Assembly (NCBI GenBank): GCA_024500155.1
Contig: CM044874.1
Span: 4,839,001 to 4,903,000 of the forward strand
Direction: 5' to 3'
Length of the DNA stretch: 64,000 nt
DNA from: Chenopodium formosanum
Lineage: Eukaryota > Streptophyta > Magnoliopsida > Caryophyllales > Amaranthaceae
Shown piece by piece: positions 1 to 12,876 of this stretch. The position numbers and the translations under genes were made by a program. The first letter of the stretch is position 1. Every line of letters begins with the position of its first letter. The notes beneath the pieces are model-generated. The model was not told where the DNA came from, searched no databases, and was given only the letters and a program-made list of their open reading frames with translations.

Positions 1-713
1 ACCCGGTACCCACTGGGTACCCGGTTAGATATGATACCTAGTATGTGGATTGTTTGTGTTTATATTTTTTCAGAAATTTCAGAGGCCCATTTTAATTTCT
101 AAGCCCAAATGCTATAAAACTCTCAATCCCCTATCAAACAAAACCCTAAAACAGTAAAATTCTTAGCCTCCCTCAAACATTTCATTCTTACGCCACCCTT
201 ATTCTTACTCTAACAACCTTCTTTTACTCCATTACTTCTTTCTCTCTCTTAAATTTCCTACCTTTTAAAAACTTGTTCTCATTTCTCTAACAAGGTTGGC
301 AGATCTCCTTAGTTTCGATAATTTAAGATATCAATCATATTTTGCGCAATGTAATTCGAGAATCGCAAATAATGAAGTAATGGAGTATAACATTTGGGGA
401 TTTTTTTTTTATTACATAGTGAAGTTTTAATCGTTTACTAAAGCTTGACATAGCAATTGAGCTATTCAGAATATAATTTTGATTGTCAAAGTTTTATTGC
501 AATTTTAGTTTTTAATTTTGGGAAATAATCAAAAAAAGAACTGGGTACCCGATCTTGGAACCAGTTCCCACCAATTTCGGGACCAGTTCCACCATAACGG
601 GACCCGGTTACAACCAGTTCCAGTTCTGGTTCCAATTTCTCGGACCCGGTTAGAACCGGTTCCGGATCCGGGTCTAGTGAAACTGACCGGGTACCCGGTT
701 GTGCTCACCCCTA
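1..713. mobile_element. hAT-type DNA transposon, one end (other end outside window)
   Basis: The right edge reads, on the minus strand, TAGGGGTGAGCACAACCGGG, the usual start of a plant hAT terminal inverted repeat. Inside it lies a cluster of short CCGG/GGTACC-type subterminal motifs (positions 540-700, and again at 1-30). The edge cuts a Copia integrase reading frame exactly, and the adjoining 8 bases (714-721, atcactac) are the expected length of a hAT target duplication; the partner copy lies left of the window. No transposase frame is visible in this part, so the copy may be non-autonomous, or its gene may lie outside. The 518-775 reading frame is just the motif cluster and is not a gene. 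Confidence 0.6.
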
Positions 714-2463
714 ATCACTACGAATGGGAGAAGTCCACAAATCAGCATGAATTATATCAAACGCAGAAAAGGTAGTACTATTAGAATTATGAAAAGACAA
801 ACGAATATGTTTTCCCAATTGACAACCTACGCAAATATTGGAGTCATGCTCCTTATTACAATCAATCAAATTTCTACTCCGTAGAAAGCTTAAAGTGGGT
901 GCTCCCGGATGTCCTAAGCGGTTGTGCCAAGTAGATGAGGATAAGGCCGTGAGTGATGTAGCTAAACACGTTGAAGGTGTGTTTGTAACAGGATATAGGT
1001 CCCCCGAGCTATTACATCTAGTTAGAATTCTCCCCGTTCGAAGATCCTTCACAAAAAAACCACTAGGGTCAAATTCTATAGACACAGAATTATCATTGGT
1101 AAATTTACGGACATAAATCAAATTTTTAATAATTTGGGGAGCTAAATAAACATCGCGAAGGGCTAGGGATTTATTGGCGATGCTAGAGTGACCATAACCC
1201 GTAATTGGAATGCGTTGACCGTTTCCTACTTGAATATAATTATGAGTGCTTAAATTAAAAAAGGGGTAAGAGATTACCAGCATTATTAGTCATGTGTGAA
1301 GTAGCTCCAGAGTCCATATACCAAGATGGGTCATAGTTTTGAAAGCCCATTGTTGTAAACGCGTTCCCCAACTCTGTGGGTGTCATCGCTGAATTGTAAT
1401 CTGGGCCTTGAGTGTAGTAAGACTGTTGTTGGGCTTGCTGGTAATTATTTTTAGATGGATTTGGCCCAGTAACAAAAGCAGTAGGCGGGCGAGAGCCTTG
1501 TGGAGCAAGGAAATGAGGGTGTTGACTACCCTATTGTTGTTGCGGATATGGGTAGGGGGCTTGACCCCATTGCGGTGCCCCATGTGGAGCTTGTAAGGGC
1601 TGCGGTGGACCACCCCATTGCGGTTGACCCCACTGCGGTGCTCCCTGGTTCTGTTGGGGTTGCTGTTGTGGCTACCCTCTACCTCGACCTTTACCACGTC
1701 CGCCCCCTACCGCGGCCACGACCAGGGGAGCTACTACCACGACCTTGGGTCTACTGTTGTTGAGGGGAAGAAGCAGTAGTAGGTTGAGCAGGGATGCCGG
1801 TTTGCGCCACAAATGAAGATGGTGCAGCAAGTGTCATTGGCACGACGAGATTCCTCAAGTAAGAGCCGGGATCGGGCTCTTTCAAACGAAGGTAATGGCT
1901 CCGTTTGTTGAATCATAGCAGCCATGGTATCGAAGATGGTGTTTACGAGCCCTGAAACCAAACAAATAACAAACTTTTACTCCGATACGGGTTGGTCAAC
2001 ATTAGCCAGTTGATCCTTTAAAATTTTCAATTGTCGACAATACAAAGAGACGTCTGAAAAATTAGAGAGATGCAGAGCATTAAATTGATTTTCAAGATAA
2101 ACGGCTCTTGTTTGTTTACTATCTTGAAATATAGCCTTGAGTTTGTCCCAAATCTGTTGAGCAGTTTCCCCTTTACACATAATTGTCTCCAACAAATCCT
2201 CAGAAATTGTACCATAAATCCAATTCTTAACAATGGAGTCAAGACGTTTCCACATATCATCTGATAAATCTGTCGGCTTAGGCGTTTTAGGGTCAATATT
2301 GTTAACAATTCTATGCGTGGGCATGACATTCAAACAATTCTACCCAATTTGAATATTGCACGTTTTCACGGTCAAGAATAAATGGAATGACATTCTTGAT
2401 ATTGTTAACACCTAGAGCAGGATGGAAGTCAAAAGAAGAAGAAGATTCTCCATCTTTACCCAT
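714..2463 (-). pseudogene. Copia gag-pol, broken (gag, protease, start of integrase)
   Basis: The start codon is at about 2463, just inside the primer site. Gag (UBN2-type) runs through 2333-1977 and contains a conserved DMWKRLDSIVKNWIYGTIS-like block; a one-base frame change separates its first about 50 codons from this block near 2330. A Q/G/P-rich linker follows at about 1750-1400. The aspartic-protease signature DSGATSHMT is encoded at about 1314-1288. The GAG-pre-integrase motif WHNRLGHPG lies in the 1283-711 frame, followed by the CxxC of the integrase zinc finger (ICVGCQLGKH) and the first integrase residues (HADLWTSP). Frameshifts, at least one stop in the linker and the hAT insertion show it is dead. 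It would have encoded the capsid, protease and integrase of a Copia element. Confidence 0.85.
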
Positions 2464-2672
2464 GTTGGCATCAAGAAATTAGGTACACTAAAGCAAACGA
2501 AAAATAGAAAAAAAATAGTAGAGAACTGATTGGTTCACCAATTAGTTTTGGGGAGTTGACCGAATTAATTTCTTTGCTGTGGAAAATCAAAAAATTGGAG
2601 ACGTAACTAGAAAAAGAATTGGGTTGAAAAACTGAATAAAAATATTGCGGAAGCTAAATCGAAAAACCTAAA

Positions 2673-2684
2673 GATGTGATACCA
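2673..2684 (-). other. Copia primer binding site (initiator tRNA-Met type)
   Basis: On the minus strand TGGTATCACATC follows the LTR end directly. TGGTATCA is the standard match to the 3' end of plant initiator tRNA-Met used by Copia elements. Confidence 0.7.
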
Positions 2685-2858
2685 TGTTAGATAATGTGAA
2701 ACTCCTTAGTTTGGAGTGTATTCCATTGATACGTATATAAAGGGTTACAATCTAGAGTCCTAATCTCGTTAGGAATCTCAAAAGATAATTACAAATATTC
2801 ACAAAATATAGCTCCTACTATAACAGAATATCTAGAATATCTATCTTATATTCTATCA
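2685..2858 (-). repeat. 5' LTR of the Copia element (174 bp)
   Basis: Bounded by TG and CA on both strands. On the minus strand it starts TGATAGAATATAAGATAG and ends CTAACA directly before the primer site. A TATA-like stretch lies inside. Only this LTR is in the window. Confidence 0.75.
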
Positions 2859-5762
2859 GTGTTATTGAAAGGTGGTTTATTTGATTGATAATAATATAAC
2901 AAAAAGTAAAAGTGGTCATATTGAAACACCTTTAACATTTGAAATTTACTAATGGTCTGTTTGGTATCAAGGATTTCATTTGAAATTCTTATTTGGACCA
3001 AATGAGTTGTTTGGGTAATGCAAAAATTTGAAATCTTGATTTGGGCCAAATCCAAGCCATTGAATAATTGTACCAAATTAATGAATTACAAATTCCATCT
3101 CATATGATGTCATTTCAAATTCTCACATGTAAAAAAAAATAAAAATAAAAATTCCCCAATTTCTCTCTCCTAGGTCTTTTGACGTTTTCCCAATTTTTTT
3201 CTCTCTTCTCCATTGAAGCAACTTCTTAGCTCTTTCTCCTCCATCTCTGTACTCTGTATACTCTTCTCCTCCATTAAAGCAACTTCTTAGCTCTTTCTTC
3301 TCCATCATTGTACTCTGTATTCTAAACTAAAGATTCTATCCTCCATTAATGTAATCCCCCGTATTTTTAAATATATTATAAATGAAATTATATTTTATTT
3401 ATAATATTTATTTGTATTTTTCCGGAAATTTATTTCAAAAGTTTCAAATTATTTTGGGTGGAAAATTATTTTTATTACAAATTTACAATATGATTTTTAT
3501 GAACCATCATTCTATAATTCATGTCCAAACAATCAAAGTCAATCTCACTTTACATACTTGATTGGCCCATTAATTTTATGAGGCTCAATCTTACAACCTG
3601 TCCTACACCACTCTCTCTCCTATAAATACCCCATACATCCCAAAATTTTTCCCCACACAAAAAGGTTAGTAAACTCTCTTCTTTTTATTTTATTTCTTTA
3701 TTATTTTTTCCTTATTTTATTTCTTTTCTTTTCCCTTTTTCTTTTTTTTTTTTTTATTTCTTCTCCTTTTACGTGAGTTTCACTCACCACCATTGTTGCC
3801 GCCCTTATGCCGCCCAGCCACCACCGACGCCCCTCACCACCGCCGGCCACCTGACACCGGTGACCCACCAGCAGCCCAGCCGTGGCCCACTCCCCTTTCC
3901 TCCTCCTTTGTTTTATTTTTTTTTAGTTTTGCTTAGAATTGATTTAATTGTTTTGGGTTTTGATTTTGAAGTATAAAGATTATATTTTTAGTATCAAAAT
4001 CATGTTTTTGATAGCTTAAACCTATAATTTCAGATTTTAATTATGTTATAAATTTTCAGATTTTGTAATTTTAAAACCTAGGGTTCAATTTATTTAAATT
4101 AGGATTTTAGGGTTCTTATGATCAATTAATTTGGGGCTTTTGTTCCTATTGCATTTCTAATGATTAATTAAGCATAAAAACATGTTTTTAATGAAGTTTC
4201 AAGGACTTTTAATCAAATTTATATTGCTGGAAATTTGTGTAAGTGTTAATTTGTGATTATTGGTTGTTTTCTAGGAGGTGATTATTCTCTAGGAGACTTC
4301 TAAGTGATTAAAAGTGGCACAAAGGATTGTTTATATGAGGTACGTACATGTCTACTTCGTTGCAAGTAGTATCATGTTTAGGTACCAAAGAAAAGAACTT
4401 AGTTTCATGATTAGAGAACACTTGGATAGAAATTGTTTGGTTATACATTTGATTTATGCATGTGCTTATATTTATGAGACATGTTTTGGTGAATTGATTA
4501 TGTTTGTATGGAATTATGGATGCAAGCATGTTGAATTATATTGGATTAATTATTTGTATGAAATGTTGATACAAGCATATTTTTATTGGATTGGTTGTTA
4601 ACCACATTTGGATTATTAAAGGGTTGGAATTGAATGGTTTAAGTGGAATGAATTTATTAATTATTCCACAAGGTTATTATTATTTTATTTATTACTCGAG
4701 CATGACTTGTTAGTATGTTGAGTAAAAGTGGATTAAGCCGAAATGGCTAGGTGGGTTGACTATGTTCAACAATTTGGATAATTTGGAAGTTTAATGGATT
4801 TAAAGGTCAATTTGTGATGTGATCACCATTGTCCTAAATAAGATTAAAAGTAAATTGATGTATGATTTTTATGTATGTTCTACTTGATTGAGTTGGCTAT
4901 TAATTAAATTTGTAATCACGTAAAGTGAAACATGGATGAGCAATAAAACTCTGGAAAGTGTGCACTTCTAGAGTATTGACAATTATGGGTTGGGGTACAC
5001 GGTGGTAGCCCGTGGCTTTCCGAGGCTTGTTTGATCAACATGTCCTCTTCTCTTTTGGTATTTACATTTTTATTTTATAATGAAAGTTAGATGGGATTCT
5101 AGACTAACTTTGTGAGAATGGAGTCTCGCCCATTCTTGCATTGCGCTAAACTTTTATTTTAAATGGTCATTTGGGACCAAAATGATTTGGTGGATTGGAC
5201 AACCTCGTCTATTGCTTACTCCAAATTAAATTAATTAAATTAAATATAAAGAGTCAAGTGTTTGGAATTGATTAGCAAGTATGTTGAGTCGATTGAATTG
5301 TTTAAGTGTGGAGTCTTGATTGATGAATTCGAGTTGTATATTTATTTACTTTAACTAGTTGAGCATGCTAGATTTTGTGCGTTGTAGCTTTTATGTACTC
5401 AGCTTTGCTGATTGCGTGCTTTTGTGTGTTTTCTTTTGGTCATGGCCTTCGTCTTTCAATGACCCTGTGATGATTCAATTATTACACTTGTATTATTGGG
5501 GAGCAGTATTGCACAGGTTAGCTTGATGATGTGAAGTTCGGTGATTTGACATATGCATTGTCAAGGGATTGGTGTGATTGAGAGTATTCATTCTTTATGT
5601 TGAACTTATTTATGTTTTACTACTTTAATTACGTTTTGGGACTTTGATTATTGGTTTGGTTTTAAATAAGGGCCTTTATGGTTCCAATTTGTAAGCTTTG
5701 ACTTATTGGTTTTCTAAATTATATTATTTTAAGATTTAAGTTGGATTTCCGCTGCAATACTT

Positions 5763-6200
5763 CACTACAAAAAATAAGGAATTTAGCTACCACAATAATT
5801 CGTTGCTAAACAACAATTATGGGTTGCTAAATAGTTAGTAACCAATTTGGCTACCAATCACATTGGTCATAAAATAGCTGGTTGCTAGCCTTAAATAGAG
5901 ACTAACTATTTCATTTTTTGGTTGCTAATTTAGAGTCGGTTTTAAAATCCGTCACTATATTTTAGCAACCAAAAAACTAAATTTCGTTGTTAAAATAACA
6001 ACCATAAAATTATATTTCGTTGCTACACAAAGAGATGATTATATAATTAATTTAGTGGTATAGTGACCAAAATTAATATTTTGTTGCTAAAATTAGCTAC
6101 CAAAAATGAAATTTTGTTGTTAACATTAGCGACCAAAATTAATTTTTTGTATCTAAAGTTAGCTGGCTACCAAAAATGAAATTTTGTTGCTCCACTTAAA
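5763..6200. repeat. CACTA terminal and subterminal repeats, left end
   Basis: About ten scattered copies of TTGCTA / GGTTGCTA / TAGC(A/T)ACCAAA in both orientations follow the CACTACAAAA terminus. This density and mixed orientation are typical of CACTA subterminal regions. Confidence 0.8.
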
Positions 6201-7200
6201 TTAGAAATAATATTTTTAATAATACTTCAATTGGATTATGTTTTGTGTATCATTATACTCCAACCTACTAACTAATAATACAATTGTAAAAATGTACAAA
6301 CATTTGCAAAATATACTTCATTACTTAACAAAATGTAGCGTTAGTAGCACATTACAATTGTAAAAACTTCATAGCATAATTATATGCTCACTATAAAAAG
6401 CATACCCACAAACTTCAATTATAAAGTACCTTCCTATAATGAACATGTTCAAACTAAAGATCATGTATCATGTGCAAAAAAAAGCCCCAACTACATCATA
6501 TATGTGCATATTCAGCACTGCAATTGTATGCCAAAATGACCCCTTTGAAATAATGTTCTCATGATTCCACCAAAATTAGCCCTCAAGTCAAATACCAATG
6601 TTTATAGTTTAGATGGAGCAAATATTAAGGCTGACGGGGTTGTGATGAGGACGAACCAAGATCATTTAAAGTATAACGCCCACTTATAATAAGCTGGAAC
6701 TGTTCCTGTAGAGTCTTTACATTCTAGTTTGTTGCATCAAGCTTCTCGGTTGTAAATCTAGCTTTTGAGTTGTTGCATCAAGCTTCTCATTAGCAGCATC
6801 GAGCTCTTTTCTTAGTTGCAAATTCTTTGAGTTTAGTTGCTCAACGTGGCTTTCCAATTGATTAACATGATCAATTCGTGTTTTCTTTGCATTGTTATCT
6901 TTTTTAGACTTATCAAAAAATGTAGTTGCTGCCGAACCAAGACCATATATCCTCCCTTGCTTCCACCCTCCTAAAGCCTCCAACAACAACTCATCTTCTG
7001 ATCGTTTATCCTCACTTTCCAAGTTAGCAGCTTTTTTGTTCTCAAAATCAGCCTAATAAAACAGATAAAACATACATACATACATGTTTTAAAAACAAAC
7101 ATAATATTTACCAAGGTTGATAGGTAAGCAACACGTAGGAACAACATTAATTAAAATAAGTTTTGTAGAAAAAAATTATGTATAGACAAACCAAAATTTA

Positions 7201-7203
<3 letters not shown>

Positions 7204-7274
<71 letters not shown>
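7204..7274. repeat. (TA)n microsatellite
   Basis: Uninterrupted alternating TA of about 70 bp within an intron of the TNPA-like gene. Confidence 0.95.
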
Positions 7275-7276
<2 letters not shown>

Positions 7277-8161
7277 CTAAGATCTAAACCTGATCTTCTT
7301 TTGAGCCTTATCAAATATAAATGCAAAAATATGGCAAGTACTACCAAATGTGATATTATTTTTCTTGTTTATGGGCAAGAAAGTTATATGACCACTACTA
7401 GGTGAAAAAGCAAATTTATTAGCACCTGCTCTATATATCATCATCAAATTATATAGGTGTACGTATGTTAAAAAACAAGACAAACGGTATAACAAAGAAG
7501 CTTAATTATGAAAAAACTAACTTACTTTCATAACAAAGCATGAGATTTCAAAGCAATTATAATAATTGAATTCAGATCAATGAATAATACTTGCAGAATA
7601 TTTTTTTAAAAAATGAGAATATACCCAAACAGTCTCAGAAGTCTTATCAACAAACTTTTCGTCCTTGTTCACATGAGCTTTTCGATAGACCTCGCTTGGA
7701 GTTACCTTGCGCTTTAAATCTTTCTCCTAATTTTTTAAAAAGTAAACATATAGTAAAATTACAGAGAGTTAGTAATATTAACATGTGCATGGGAAAGATA
7801 ACGTTACCAGATCAATCCTTAATCTCTCCGTTGGTTTAGATCCTTGGCAGTGAAGAGGCATTTCCTTTTCAGGGTTCTTTTTGTTTAGAGAACATTGTTT
7901 CGACTTCTTCTTGAACTCTTCATCTTTTTCTCTAAGCTGCATAATTTGAGTCTTTATGCTGGAGCGCACCATTTTGCATCATACTTTGTTGATGTGCACA
8001 TTGCACTTATGATACTTGACAATCGCCTCTTACATTTCCTCTCCCATCCTTTCTTCACATCCTTAGCCACTAAGGGATCCCAAGAAAACTTTTTCTAAAA
8101 TATCACCATGGGAAAAAAAACTTAGAGTACATGGAGGATAAGGAAAGAAAAGCTAGTAACG

Positions 8162-8192
<31 letters not shown>
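8162..8192. repeat. Poly(A) tract
   Basis: Thirty-one consecutive A residues inside an intron of the TNPA-like gene. Confidence 0.95.
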
Positions 8193-8194
<2 letters not shown>

Positions 8195-9137
8195 TAGCTC
8201 ACCTTGAAGGCATTCCACTATAAAACCTTAGCTTCTCGAGGTACCATTGACCAATTACACCATGGTCCAAGAAAGTACATCTTATATGATGTATTCACGA
8301 CTGCATTAACAACCTCGGAATCATGAAACCTGTTTCATAAACATTAATTATTATGAAACAATTATTCAAACCCCTTCTTATCATCAGCATTGAAATAATA
8401 TGTTGAGCATAATTACCACACTATTTTTTTCAAACTTAACTCTCAGTTTTGTACAATCGCAAACCACACCATACATCGTTCATTAAGCATTACTTAAACC
8501 TACCAGAAACTAGTAGGATGCAGAACTTTATCTCCCTTAGCAGAATTCCCTGTTTCATCAGATATACTATTTTCTATTTCATGATTATTTATTTCAGTCT
8601 CATGATTGTTGGCTTCCTCCTCATGATTGTTAGTTTCCATCTCATGATCAGAAAAGTGAGGTTGTTGTAAAGAAGAATGATCATGTGGCACATTCTAGTC
8701 ACTCTCTTGCTCTGTTGGTGGTGGAAATTGAAAGTGGCTAACTGGCACATGAACAGGTATATGTCGAATTATTGGACCCATCCCATTATAGCCACCTCTG
8801 CGTCTACACTTGGACATATTCTGCACAAATCCAAACAAAGTGAAAATTTTAAATAGCTCTGTAAATGTAAATAAAATTAACACATATAACCTGAAACAGA
8901 AAGATATGCTATGAAAAATTAACATTATAAAAATGTAAAAGAATCAATAAACAAAAAAATTCATCATCATCAACATAGGCCTAGCAAGCGGTCCAAAAAA
9001 GACTAACATTGATGATAAAATAATAGTTCAGATTCCCTACAAACTTATAACTTAGAGATCAAAAACTTATACAAACAGTCATAGATTATCAATTAAACAG
9101 GGTATAAAAATAGCAGCAGTCCAAAAAAGATCAACTT

Positions 9138-12100
9138 TCAGTCATCCACATCTAAATCCTCATCTTCTTCTTCATCCTCAACCTCATCTTCGTCTTCATC
9201 CTCATACTCATCTACTTCCTCATCGTCATCATCCTCATCCATTCCATCGTCCTCTTCTTCTTCTTCCTCGACACTGTCAGCTGCTTCTTCTCCATATATT
9301 TCTTCAAAGATAAATTCATCTTCTTGAATGTATACATCAACATCAGAAAGTGAGGATGGATTATCAATAAAATCCTATTGAAATGCCACCTCCACATTTG
9401 GTGCATCGATAATTCCTCTTGCCTTGATGTTAAACACAGCCCACCATTGGTTTCTTTCGTTTCTAGTATTAGGACATGGAGTAAAATACACTTGCTCAGC
9501 TTGATAAGCCAATATAAATGGATCATACTTTGGATATTTTCTCATATGATTCACCTCAACTACTTTATACTTCTCATGTGTCCTTGTACCTTGTCCTGGA
9601 TCAAACCAATCACATTTGAATAAGAGTGTTTTAAAACTCTTTTTATCCCCAAAATACACTAATTCTATGATTTCTTGTAGAATTCCATAGTAATCATTTC
9701 CTTGAACACCTTTCACACATACACCATAATTCATGTTAGACTTATGTTTTCCATAGTCAAATGTGTGAAAATGGAACCCATTAACACGATATTGTTTGAA
9801 TTTTTGAACCCTTGTTGAAGGACCAAGTGCCAAAGAATAAATTATGTCGTCGTTTGTGCCCGTTGCAAGAACCTATACCAAAGACACACTCTTAAAGCCA
9901 ATTTAAAATATCATTCAAATAGAAATGTAACAAATTTATAGCCAGTATGCTACTTACATATTCCTTGAACCAACTAGGAAATTTATCTTCATACTTGGAC
10001 CAAACTTCAACCTCATTTCCGCAACTATGTTCTCTAATCATTTTCTCCTCAAAAATGCTATTAAAAGGTTGCTTTAGTATATCTTAAAAAACTAACTATT
10101 TGATGAAAGTGTATAAAAGTTGTTGGACATGTAATTACCGTTCATATTCTGAAAGTAATTCAGAGTTATTAAGGACATATCTGTGTGCAGTGTTGTAATC
10201 CCTCTCATCAAGATAACAAAATTTACCGTTGGAGGAACTATGTCCATCAATGCTTGAGAAAATCTCGGGTAGGTCTAAGTGTTCTTGAACACATGGATCA
10301 ACTAATTCTTGAGTGTTAGCCTTTGTGTCAACATCTTTCTCAAAATACAGAGAGCAAAAGTTTGAAATTTCTTCAGTTAGGTAGGCATTACAAATGGACC
10401 CTTCAACTCGAGCTTTATTTCCTACCTTTTTCTTCAAATGATATAAAAACCTAACAAACAAAAATAATTGATTTTTTTTACTTGATTTTTTTTTTTTTGA
10501 CATATATTGAAGTAGAAGGAAAATATGCCGGAATAAAAATTAAGGAAAGTAAAGATGAATGTATATTTACCTTTCAAAAGGGTACATCCATCTAAACTGT
10601 ACTGGTCCTCCAACTTTTGCCTCATATGGTAAATGGACAGGAAGATGCTCCATGGAATTGAAGAAACTAGGTGGAAGTACTCTTTCTAACTTACAAAGAA
10701 TCTCAGCAATATTGTTCTCTAATCGTACCATCTCATAAACTTTCAAAGTGGCCGAGCATAAATCTCTAAATAATTGACTTAATTCAGTCACAACATTCCA
10801 TACACTGATAGGCAGAAGATCCTTAAAGGCAATTGGCAATAAACGTTGCATAAAGACGTGACAATCATGACTTTTCATTCCTGATAACTTGCATTCCTTA
10901 GTATCAACACATCTACTTAAATTAGATGCATAACCATCAGGAAACTTCAACTTCTTCACCCATTCACATACAAGTTTTCTCTTCTCCTTAGGCAAGACAT
11001 ATGAAGCATTTGGCATCACTTGTTTCTTTGACTTTCCATCACGAGAAATCACATCTTGAACTTCTAACTTCCGCCGCTTACAAAACTTTTTTAGATCTTT
11101 TCTTGATTCCATGTTATCTTTACTCTTCCCCTTAACATCCATGATAGTGTGGAACAAGTTATCAAAAACATTCTTTTCAATATGCATGACATCAAGATTG
11201 TGACGTATCAAGAGCTTGCTCCAATATGGGAGCTTCCAAAAAATACTTTCCTTTGTCCAATGATGCTCTTTGCCATATCTTTGCAAAACTTCTTCTTGGG
11301 TCTCTTTCATCAAGCTCACTCCATTTGCTTGAATCTTAACATTTCCACATGAACAACCTTCAACTTTTGGCAAAGATGACAATCTCTCCTTAATTTGCTC
11401 TCCACTCAATCTTGGTGGAGGGGAAGAACACTCAATTCTATTTTTGTAGAACCCACTTTTATTTTTTCTGAAAACGTGGTCATGGGTTAAGAATTGTCGA
11501 TGACAATCAAACCACGTTTGCTTATTGCCATGAGTAAGAGTGAATGTTTTTGTCTTCTCCATGCAATATGGGCATGCTAGTCGACCGGCCGTACTCCATC
11601 CGGACAACATACCATAAGCGGGGAAATCGCTAATTGTCCAAAGCAATGCAACTTTCATTTGAAAATTCTGTTTTTTAGAGATGTCATAAGTTGGCACCCG
11701 TACATTCCAGAGCATCTTTAGCTCATCAATCAGAGGTTGCAAGAAGACATCGAGATTTCCCTTAGGGCTTTTTGGGCCAGGAATGAGCAAACTTAAAAAC
11801 ATGAAAGGCTTTTTCAAGCACAACCATGGTGGCAAATTATAAGGAGTTACAATCACAGGCCAACAAGAATATTGTTTCCCTGACTTACCAAAAGGTGAAA
11901 ACCCATCAGTACAAAGGCCAAGTCGAACATTTCTTGATTCTTTTGCAAAATCTTGAAATGTTTTGTCAAAATCAATCCATGCCTCTCCATCACACGAATG
12001 AGCCATTACACCTTCTGGTCACTTAAACTCTGCATGCCACCTCATTTGCTTTGCCGTAGATTTGGTAGCGTACAACCTTTGCAATCTTGGAGCAATTGGT

Positions 12101-12876
12101 AAATAATGAAGCACACTTTTAGGACTTTTCTTACCATTTGCCCTTGAAGGCTTGAAACGACCTTCGTTGCAAACAACACATTCTACAAGATCTTTGTGTT
12201 CCTTCCAAAATAACATACATCCATTGGGACATACATCTATCTTGTGATGCGGTAGTTCTAGTCCATCAAGTAGTCTCCAAGTCTTATAAAAAATATCAGT
12301 CATCTTGTTCTCCTCTGGACACATATCTTTCATTAAAGATGTAACACTATCAACAGCTCTATGAGGGATGTTATATTCACATTTGATATTTGTGATTCTT
12401 GCCGCAACAGAAAGCAAAGACATGTTAGATCCATTGTATAGAGGTTTCTCAGCAGCTGCCAACATGTCAAAGAACTTTCTTTGCTCTAGAGGTGGGTCCT
12501 CATCTACAACATCTTCTACAACATATTCATGTCCAAATGCATCCATTACCATGTCCTTGTAGGGGTTAGACTCTTCTGGTGTAGTGGTGAAACGACTACT
12601 TAAAGTTATATTTTGAAAGTAGTCTTCCCCATGACATGTCCAACGATAATAATCAGGTTGAAAGCCATTCTTGTAAAGATGTAACTTGATGGTGTCTACA
12701 CTTTGATATGGGATATTTTCACATTTTGAACAAGGGCATTTCATTAAGCCATCTATCAATACATTTTCTTGGATACTAGCAAAATCAATGAATTCATCAA
12801 CTTTGTTAACAAAAATTGAACTAAGAAATTTTCCATCATCAAGTCTCTTATACATCCAACCTCGATCTGAACTCAT
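9138..12876 (-). pseudogene. TNPD-type CACTA transposase, four exons, two nonsense codons
   Basis: Four exons give a phase-consistent gene of 1151 codons: 12876-10571, 10450-10139, 10057-9958 and 9872-9138, all introns GT..AG. The N-terminus (MSSDRGWMYKR) is a Transpos_assoc domain with CPCSKCEN and HLYKNGF. The core (about 12000-11080) is Transposase_21, with LCTDGFSPFGKSG, CPYCMEKTKTF and RHNLDVMHIEKNVFDN. Next come a DUF4218-like part (GMKSHDCHVFMQRLLPIA; RWMYPFER) and a DUF4216 domain in the last exon, then an Asp/Glu-rich tail. Two in-frame stops break it: TGA after MRWHAEFK (12019-12021) and TAG before the acidic tail (9375-9377). There is no frameshift, so loss of function looks recent. 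TNPD cuts the element ends. Confidence 0.92.

Larger units (their letters stand above)
714..2858 (-). mobile_element. Ty1/Copia LTR retrotransposon remnant, interrupted by hAT
   Basis: Reading leftwards the element shows a 174-bp 5' LTR, a tRNA-Met-type primer site, gag, a protease with DSGAT, and the GAG-pre-integrase domain, all in Copia order. It stops abruptly in the integrase core at the hAT insertion, so the rest of pol is expected left of the window. The reading frame is broken several times, so this copy cannot be autonomous. Confidence 0.85.
6717..8817 (-). pseudogene. TNPA-like CACTA protein (plant transposase Ptta/En/Spm family), broken
   Basis: The start codon at 8817 opens MSKCRRRGGYNGMG. 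Five exon-like blocks follow on the minus strand: 8817-about 8502 (donor GTAGGT), about 8330-8204, about 8095-7808, about 7725-7629 and about 7053-6717. Hallmarks of the Transposase_24 family are VKKGWERKCKRRLS, then TPSEVYRKAHVNKDEKFVD, then GGWKQGRIYGLGSAA and a C-terminal coiled coil (about 6880-6730). In-frame stops occur at 8695-8697 and in the second block; the third block shifts frame near 7970. The related En/Spm TNPA binds subterminal repeats and brings the ends together. It lies downstream of TNPD in the same direction. Confidence 0.8.

Noticed and set aside
3773..3976. 67-codon Pro/His-rich frame in the solo LTR
   Set aside because: Short, compositional and inside an LTR; no recognisable domain.
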